Of a DNA stretch of 64,000 nucleotides, positions 58,179 to 64,000 are shown one piece after another. The number at the start of each line of letters is the position of its first letter. Positions within the stretch are counted from its first letter, which is position 1. The notes beneath the pieces are model-generated. The model searched no databases. It was not told the origin of the DNA and saw nothing but the letters and a program-made list of their open reading frames with translations. The stretch spans positions 24,337,075 to 24,401,074 of the forward strand of contig NC_079900.1 of assembly GCF_024868665.1 (NCBI RefSeq). The letters run 5' to 3'. This DNA is from Triplophysa rosa. Taxonomy: Eukaryota; Chordata; Actinopteri; Cypriniformes; Nemacheilidae. A program made the position numbers and the translations under genes.

Positions 58179-58340
58179 AAAGGTGAATGAATGAGCACGC
58201 CGGCTTCCCTCTTATACCCGGACATCCGGGGAGGAGCCCGGCATGCAAATTTCATTCGCCAATTTTCATTGGCCTTTTCTAAATACTCAGAAGATGATAG
58301 GTTCTCAAGACAAACCCCATTCTGTCTATTCGACACAACG
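58179..58340 (-). repeat. DIRS right inverted terminal repeat
   Basis: Inverse of 52611-52772. Followed by the unique 50-bp right extension that ends AAGACGTT at 58390. Confidence 0.95.
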
Positions 58341-58396
58341 TCTCGTTCCCTCCATCAGGGAACCGAGGTTACATCCGTAACCAAGACGTTAAATTC

Positions 58397-59947
58397 CGAA
58401 AATGCACTTCCGCCCTTGTATGTTAGAGAACTACAGACCGGTATCTCTCCTCCCCTTCATTGCTAAAACTCTTGAACGTGTTGTATGTAACCAGCTCTCA
58501 TCCTTTCTCACCCAGAACAACCTCCTGGACAGCAACCAGTCTGGTTTCAAGAGCGGTCATTCCACTGAGACTGCGCTGCTCTCTGTCATTGAAGCCCTGA
58601 GACTGGCAAGAGCCGCCTCTAACTCATCTGTTCTTATCCTACTGGATCTATCTGCCGCCTTTGACACAATTAACCACCACATACTTCTGTCGACCCTCAA
58701 GGCTATGGGTGTCTCTGGAGTGGTGCTACAATGGTTCAGGTCTTACCTCACAGGTAGGTCATTTAGAGTATCCTGGAGAGGTGAGGTCTCTGAGTCCCAA
58801 CATCTCGACACAGGGGTGCCTCAGGGCTCAGTGCTTGAACCGTTGCTCTTTTCTGTATACATGACCTCCCTAGGCTCTGTCATTTGGAAACATAGCTTTT
58901 CCTATCACTGCTATGCAGATGATACACAACTCCACCTGTCATTTCAGCCTGATGATCCGACTGTTTCTGCACGCATTTCAGCATGCCTAGCCGACATTTC
59001 GCACTGGATGAAGGACCATCACCTGCAGCTGAACCTTGCTAAACAGAACTGCTTGTAATCCCGTTCGACACAAAGATTCATCACAACTTCTCCATTCAAC
59101 TAGGCTCATCAACCATCACATCTTCCAGAACGGCCAGAAACCTGGGAGTGGTGATCGATGATCAGCTTACCTCCACAGATCAGGTTGCCAGCACCACCTG
59201 GTCCTGTAGATTCATCCTCTCCAATATTAGGAAAATCAAACCTTTCCTATCCGAGCATGCCACGCAAGTCCTAGTCCAGGCTCTTGTTTTGTCCAGACTG
59301 GACTACTGCAATGGGTTACTGGCTGGACTTCCTGCTTGCACAACCAAACCTCTACAGATGATCCAGAATGCAGCAGCAAGAGTGGTCTTCAATGAACCGA
59401 AGAGAGCACACGTCACTCCTCTCTTCATTAAGTTACACTGGCTCCCTATAGTCGCTCGCATCAAATTCAAGACTCTGCTCCTGGCCCACAAAACCACCAC
59501 TGGTTCGGCACCCCCTTATCTTCACTCGCTAATGCAGACTTATGTACCCGCCAGATCCCTGCGCTCTGCAAACGAACAACGTCTTGTGGTGGCATCCCAA
59601 AAAGGTAAAAAATCTCTCTCACCTACCTTCTCTGGATCAGTTCCACATCTGTGGAATGATCTGCCCGCTGATACAAGATCAGCAGATTCTGTAGCCATCT
59701 TTAAGAATCGTCTGAAAACACATCTCTTCCGTCAACACCTGACCGATCAGTTCTAACTTCTATCTCTTTTCTACTCTTTCAAAAAAAAAATACTTAGCTC
59801 TGTATACTGTGGTAGGGTATATGAGACCAGTTTTTTTATTGCACTTATGCTTTTTGTTGTCCTTATGTTGTTCCAATTGCTTCCATTGTTTACCTCATCT
59901 GTAAGTTGCTTTGGAGAAAAGCGTCTGCTAAATGACTAAATGTAAAT
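58397..59947 (+). pseudogene. L2/CR1-like LINE, 5'-truncated RT copy
   Basis: First part, 58402-59058: ENYRPVSLLPFIAKTLERVV, SNQSGFKSGHSTETALLSVI, motif [17 protein letters not shown], motif B GVPQGSVLEPLLF (E replaces the usual G) and the catalytic YADD at 58912-58923. A one-base loss in an A run at about 59041 shifts the frame. The second part, 59148-59756, gives the complete C-terminal domain (SRLDYCNGLLAGLP, HWLPIVARIKFKTLL, LWNDLP, KTHLFRQHL). The tail gtaagttgctttggagaaaa and an AAATGACTAAATGTAAATG end close it at 59947. Only one clear shift suggests a fairly young copy. Confidence 0.9.
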
Positions 59948-60205
59948 GACTATCCATCTTAGATGACGTATGTTAGACGGCTTGGGCGGCGTTCCATTTC
60001 AAAATGCGATGGCTGTTTTTATACATCCAATCAAATCGCAGAGAAATACGAAAGCCACGCCCACTGTTTTTCTCATTCAAAATTCCATTTCACTCGGAAA
60101 TGCGTCAATACGGACATAAAAATGATCACAACTTTTAACATTTCAACATTTAAAAACAATCGTGGAAATTTAAAATAATTTTTAAAACGTTAAAACAATG
60201 TTTAT

Positions 60206-60994
60206 CAGAGCCGTTGAAAAACAGAGTTGCGACACTCGCATAGACTTCCGTTGGAAGAATGGAATGCGGAAGGAACTCGTGTCATGGACGGCTTTCTATT
60301 TAAAAACATTGCATTTCAACCCATTCATTTCACTTTTCCCAAACACATTCGTTGATAAAATACATTTCTGTAAAACTGAAAAAACTTTTTATGAGGATGT
60401 TTTTGAAACAAAATATCGTTTCCTAAATAAAAATGGCTTTTCTGTGTCTGTATGTATGGTTGAATGATTTTCTACAAAGACTGCTCATTAAATAAAATGT
60501 TATCTACCCTCTCCCTGTATAAATTATACAATAAAATCTCTTAATGACTGAAATTGTTTGTGTTGTTCATTTTCAGCGTTCTTTGTGGTGCATTTACTTG
60601 CAATCATTGATTATTAATTGATAAATTACTTGTGCATTTTTATGTGAATGTCTTAACATAATTTAACATTGGTATGTATTCATGATCATAGAAGCATACA
60701 AAACAGAAGAATGTTCATGCATTGCACATTATGCATTCTTCCTAGTCAAATTAAACACACAAAACTGATTAATACTGTCTCATCAAACAAAATGTTATTA
60801 TACATTCAATCAACATGGTAATCAGTGCATATGTTGTGTTGGTATTTAGTGAAATTTGTTGCAAATACAGCTGCTTCCACTGTCTCTCCTGCTTAAACCC
60901 CAACAGACTGACAGTTGTGAAACTATTGAGAGCTCCTTGAACCACGTGACGGCGAGATGAATGTGTGTTGCAACTCTGTTTTTCAACGGCTCTG
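60206..60994. mobile_element. hAT-like element, CAGAGCCGTTG ends
   Basis: Ends CAGAGCCGTTGAAAAACAGA and, inverted, the same 25 bp without change. Flanks ATGTTTAT (60198-60205) and GTGTTTAT (60995-61002) are an 8-bp duplication with one change. An 89-codon frame at 60198-60467 begins in the flank and has no known domain. Confidence 0.85.
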
Positions 60995-61002
60995 GTGTTT
61001 AT

Positions 61003-61439
61003 AACTAGTTAAAGTTGAATCGTTTGAATAATGTGCTATACAGATATGAGCGATGCCTCAAAAAATTAGTTTATGATAAAATATCAGTAAATAGTGTTTT
61101 TAATAATAAAGGTCGCATTTATGTTGTTATTTTTAAATATTTTGAATAGTGCATTACCCATGCATAATTCTTCCAGAGATGCTGTGTACGTGTTAAGAAT
61201 CTATAAGTGTATTTCTTTGCACTTAATAGTCTTGAGTTAATGTCATCAGGTTGAACATCATTAAGTTAAGTGCTGCTTTACTTAAAGTATGAATCTGATG
61301 TTTATACTGTCAAGATGTTCTGCTCTGTTAATGACATAAGTGCTTGAGAGAGACAATAATATTGGTATAAGGTTTTGGATGCAGAACAGAGTCGAGTGTA
61401 TTCTCAGAATAAGTAATGCCAACTTTTTTATGTTTTTGC
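61003..61439. other. Gene-free stretch
   Basis: AT-rich; nothing supportable seen. Confidence 0.4.
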
Positions 61440-61700
61440 TATAGACTGAAACGAGGAGTTACTAAAAGATTCATATCAGCCTCGTTCAACAGGCGTTTCC
61501 ATAGCAACCCAACATTTTTTGAGCCGGGAATGAAGGCCGTAGTACATCGCTAGACTATCTCTCATGTGCTTTGATCTCTCTCTGTCTCTCGCTCTCTTTA
61601 TCCCCCATCTTCATCCCTGTCATACACAAAGCGGTTTTCTCACAATCACGTCATTGCCTGTGCCCACAGCTTATCAGACAACTTTTGAAACTCTCGCAAG
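61440..61700. promoter_or_regulatory. Candidate regulatory element with RFX X-box
   Basis: GTTTCCATAGCAAC at 61495-61508 fits the RFX X-box GTHNYYATRRNAAC at every position. The surrounding 260 bp are unique-looking, with GAGCCGGGAATGAAGGCCG and TTATCAGACAAC (GATA-type core). No gene start is visible nearby. It could be a distal enhancer, or a chance match. Confidence 0.35.
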
Positions 61701-62739
61701 TTAGTACACATTGTATAAACATTCCTTTAATATAAACAAATAAAACAGATGCCGTCGATGCTCTGAGGTTACACAGCGACTCCTCTGAATCCTCTGCAAA
61801 TATACGCTTTGTAGAAAAACATTTCATCCATTATTCATTCTGTGTCCGAGTGTTTGTTTTCTAATGTATTAAATGTAACATATCCCTCTAGGCAAGTGGC
61901 ATACTAATGGTTAAAAGGCAGTTGACCAGAATTTATAAAAAATAAAGTTATTATTTAGCTTATTTACAGATACAGTAAGTACGCCATGCAGATTGTGGAT
62001 ATATTACAGTAGGCCTATATATAAATATATTGGCATTATTAGAATTATTATTATTAATTTGCAAGATTTATTTTGTCCTGAGGTGTGCATTTAAAAATCG
62101 ATTTTAATGTTAATGTCTTGAGGGTGATTGCTAATCTGGACCCCAACAGGAGATAAATGAGACATTTTCAATCGAAGAAGACTCTTACCTCCTGTGGTGT
62201 GATGTGTTCTGCAGTAATTCAGTTTCAGCCCTAGAAAGCATAACATTTTGAGTTTTTTGGGGGATTAGTATCATCAATGTACATCTTACTGAGAAATAGC
62301 AATATTACCATGTCATCTACAGCAAATATTTCATAATTTCCTTTTTTAACTATTTACTTTGGTTACTGCTATCTGTATTAATATGTATAGTATTTAATGT
62401 AAATCTGGTTTACAACAATGCAAAACGGTCAAAAGAATTGACAGCTCTGTGTATGTATTAATACTGTATGTCCCAGTACTTGCACACTCTTTTGTGATGC
62501 AGTCAAATGTACACTTCTAAAATAAAATCAGCACATACTTTAGGGCATATCTGCAAAATGCCGAACTCCATCCAATTATATTACAACTGTGTGCAGATTT
62601 CATGGCCTTATATTAATTCGAGAGACTATATGATATATCTGTACCTTAAAAAATGTCACACTGCAGGAACTTAAAAAGTTGATGGAAGAGGTAGAAGTGG
62701 TGAAATGGTGGCCAGTTACATGACCTAAAACACTTTGCT
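61701..62739. other. Gene-free stretch
   Basis: AT-rich; nothing supportable seen. Confidence 0.4.
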
Positions 62740-62944
62740 TTAAAGGGGTCATATGGTGCGAACACGTGTTTTTCTGTGTCCTTGGTGTGTTATAAGTTTC
62801 CCATGCATGTATGAGACATGTAAAATTGCAAAAATTCAAGTGTCGGAACAAAAGATGCATTCCATCTAAAGGCGAATGCTCACCCAGACCTGCCTGAAAC
62901 ACCTCGTGTAACCACACCCCCACAAATCTACGTCAGTTTAATAA
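62740..62944. repeat. TTAA-type transposon end fragment
   Basis: TTTAAAGGGGTCATATGGTG opens a block seen widely in fish repeats (from memory). A related start lies at 42812. Its partner end is absent. Confidence 0.45.
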
Positions 62945-63260
62945 CACAACTCACTTTTATTGTCACATCACCACGTGTGGTGAGTGAAAGTCTTGGGTGC
63001 GTACTCCATACAAGGTAGAATGCAGTTGGACAGACAACTGTATGAAAAACAACTGTATGACTTTACAGACTTAAGTGACAGTATGTAGTGCAGAAGAACA
63101 GTGCAAAGTATAAATAGACAGACTTTACAAAAAAGACAATAATACATTATACACATATGGACAGTACAATATACACAAGATATACACATTAGACGTTGAA
63201 CATACACATTAAATATGCAGGTGTACACATGAATGTGTATGTACTGTGTAATGGATCAAC
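62945..63260 (-). repeat. Possible LINE 3' UTR remnant
   Basis: On the minus strand CACTCACCACACGTGGTGATG is followed by TGACAATAAAAGTGAG, a polyA-signal-like end typical of fish LINE tails. The upstream part has no frame left. Confidence 0.3.
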
Positions 63261-63487
63261 CATTATACATACATGTAATAAATGCATACAGCATCAAGCT
63301 TTAAACAGGACAGCAGTGGAGGACAGTCTTACATTTCCTACTCTATAGTGTATTTGACTTTAGCTAACAAATTGTTCACACAGATTAATGCTTATCTGTT
63401 ATGAGCTGTTTAATCTGTCATCTCATCTCTCTTCTTCTCCCTGACACTCAACGCACCTGGATTTACATTTTGTACAATCATCCCTTC

Positions 63488-63488
63488 T

Positions 63489-63521
<33 letters not shown>
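63488..63521. repeat. (CT)n microsatellite
   Basis: About 32 bp of CT dinucleotides. Confidence 0.97.
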
Positions 63522-63522
<1 letters not shown>

Positions 63523-64000
63523 GTCCAGTCCTGGCTGGATTAAGGGATTATGTGTGGAAAAGTGTGTACTTTGCCAGACCATGTGGGTGTATGACATTGC
63601 CGGTCAGGTGAAAGTACAGCTGGATTCAGAGAGACAGAGAGAGTGCTGTGGGAAAGGGTATCACAAAAACCTCACACAATTACTGATAGCAGACATCACA
63701 GGTTCACAAATAGCAAGATGGACTGTGAACATAACAAAATAAACAAAGCATATTACGGGATGGTTTTCAAATAACAAACAAGCAACAATGTAACATTTAA
63801 CAGTTTAATAATATTGAAAATGACCATTCATGCTGCAGCGCTTGAGTGTTTGTGTTCATATTAATCATATCATTTAATCTCATTGATGTCTACGAGATTG
63901 AGATATTGAAGAGATCTCATTTGTGTTTTTTTTAATGAGTCAGGTAAAAACGTTTGCCTCTCCACCCGTGCCTTGTAGGCTTAACGTTTGACTGGTTGGG
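63522..64000. other. Right edge, gene-free
   Basis: A frame at 63401-63742 runs through the CT repeat and has no known domain. Nothing else seen. Confidence 0.4.

Larger units (their letters stand above)
52589..58390 (+). mobile_element. DIRS retrotransposon, full-length but decayed
   Basis: 5.8 kb. The ends are inverted repeats (52611-52772 against 58179-58340). The right end extends 50 bp past its repeat. An internal complementary region at 58007-58110 consists of a 48-bp exact inverse of the left terminus (52591-52638) followed by a 56-bp exact inverse of the right terminus (58334-58389). GTT stands at both outer ends, and AAC at the joint in the internal region. This is the DIRS plan, in which a circular intermediate is integrated by a tyrosine recombinase without target duplication. 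Gag, RT/RNase H and recombinase remnants follow in the expected order on the plus strand. Confidence 0.95.

Overview
This is vertebrate, teleost-type DNA, most likely from a cypriniform fish (carp/minnow/loach group). Three things point there: a spliced vertebrate neuronal pentraxin gene; a very dense and varied load of fish-type mobile elements (many hAT elements, TTAA hairpin MITEs, L2/CR1- and Rex1-like LINEs, tRNA-derived SINEs, a DIRS element, Ty3/gypsy-like LTRs); and the AT-rich, microsatellite-rich background. The species cannot be fixed from the sequence alone.

Layout. At the left, on the minus strand, lie exons 1-3 of a neuronal pentraxin gene, best matched to nptx2 (exon 1 at 7726-8160, exon 2 at 5371-5587, exon 3 at 4369-4613). 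They encode the signal peptide, the coiled-coil N-terminal region and the first part of the pentraxin domain. The remaining exons must lie beyond position 1. From 8.2 kb to 64 kb the window is upstream, gene-poor DNA in which I find no other convincing host gene. Two unique-looking stretches (24.16-24.56 kb and 61.44-61.70 kb, the latter with a perfect RFX X-box) are candidate conserved non-coding elements.

Mobile DNA fills most of the rest. Several hAT-type elements have 8-bp target-site duplications that can be read directly (725-1789, 2392-2979, 6161-6840, 24652-25225, 26111-26618, 36947-38648, 60206-60994). Many sit inside other transposons, giving nests two or three deep. The retroelements are: an L2/CR1-like LINE with an 892-codon open frame (29985-33721, minus); a younger-looking but frameshifted L2 copy (58397-59947, plus); several 3'-end fragments of the same family; a Rex1-like LINE tail (about 10.79-11.48 kb); a gypsy-like element with two LTRs but no pol (12966-14466); a gypsy-like LTR on the minus strand (33949-34572); and a full-length DIRS element (52589-58390). 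A tRNA-headed SINE at 41742-41891 shares its 3' tail with the L2 copies.

The two most interesting items are the following. (1) The DIRS element keeps its whole replication architecture: split inverted repeats, a two-part internal complementary region, and the GTT circle-junction triplet. Its gag, RT/RNase H and tyrosine recombinase frames are decayed. (2) A three-exon, polyA-signalled transcription-unit candidate lies inside a CACTA-like transposon (36878-41106). Its exons share one open frame of about 113 codons of unknown identity.
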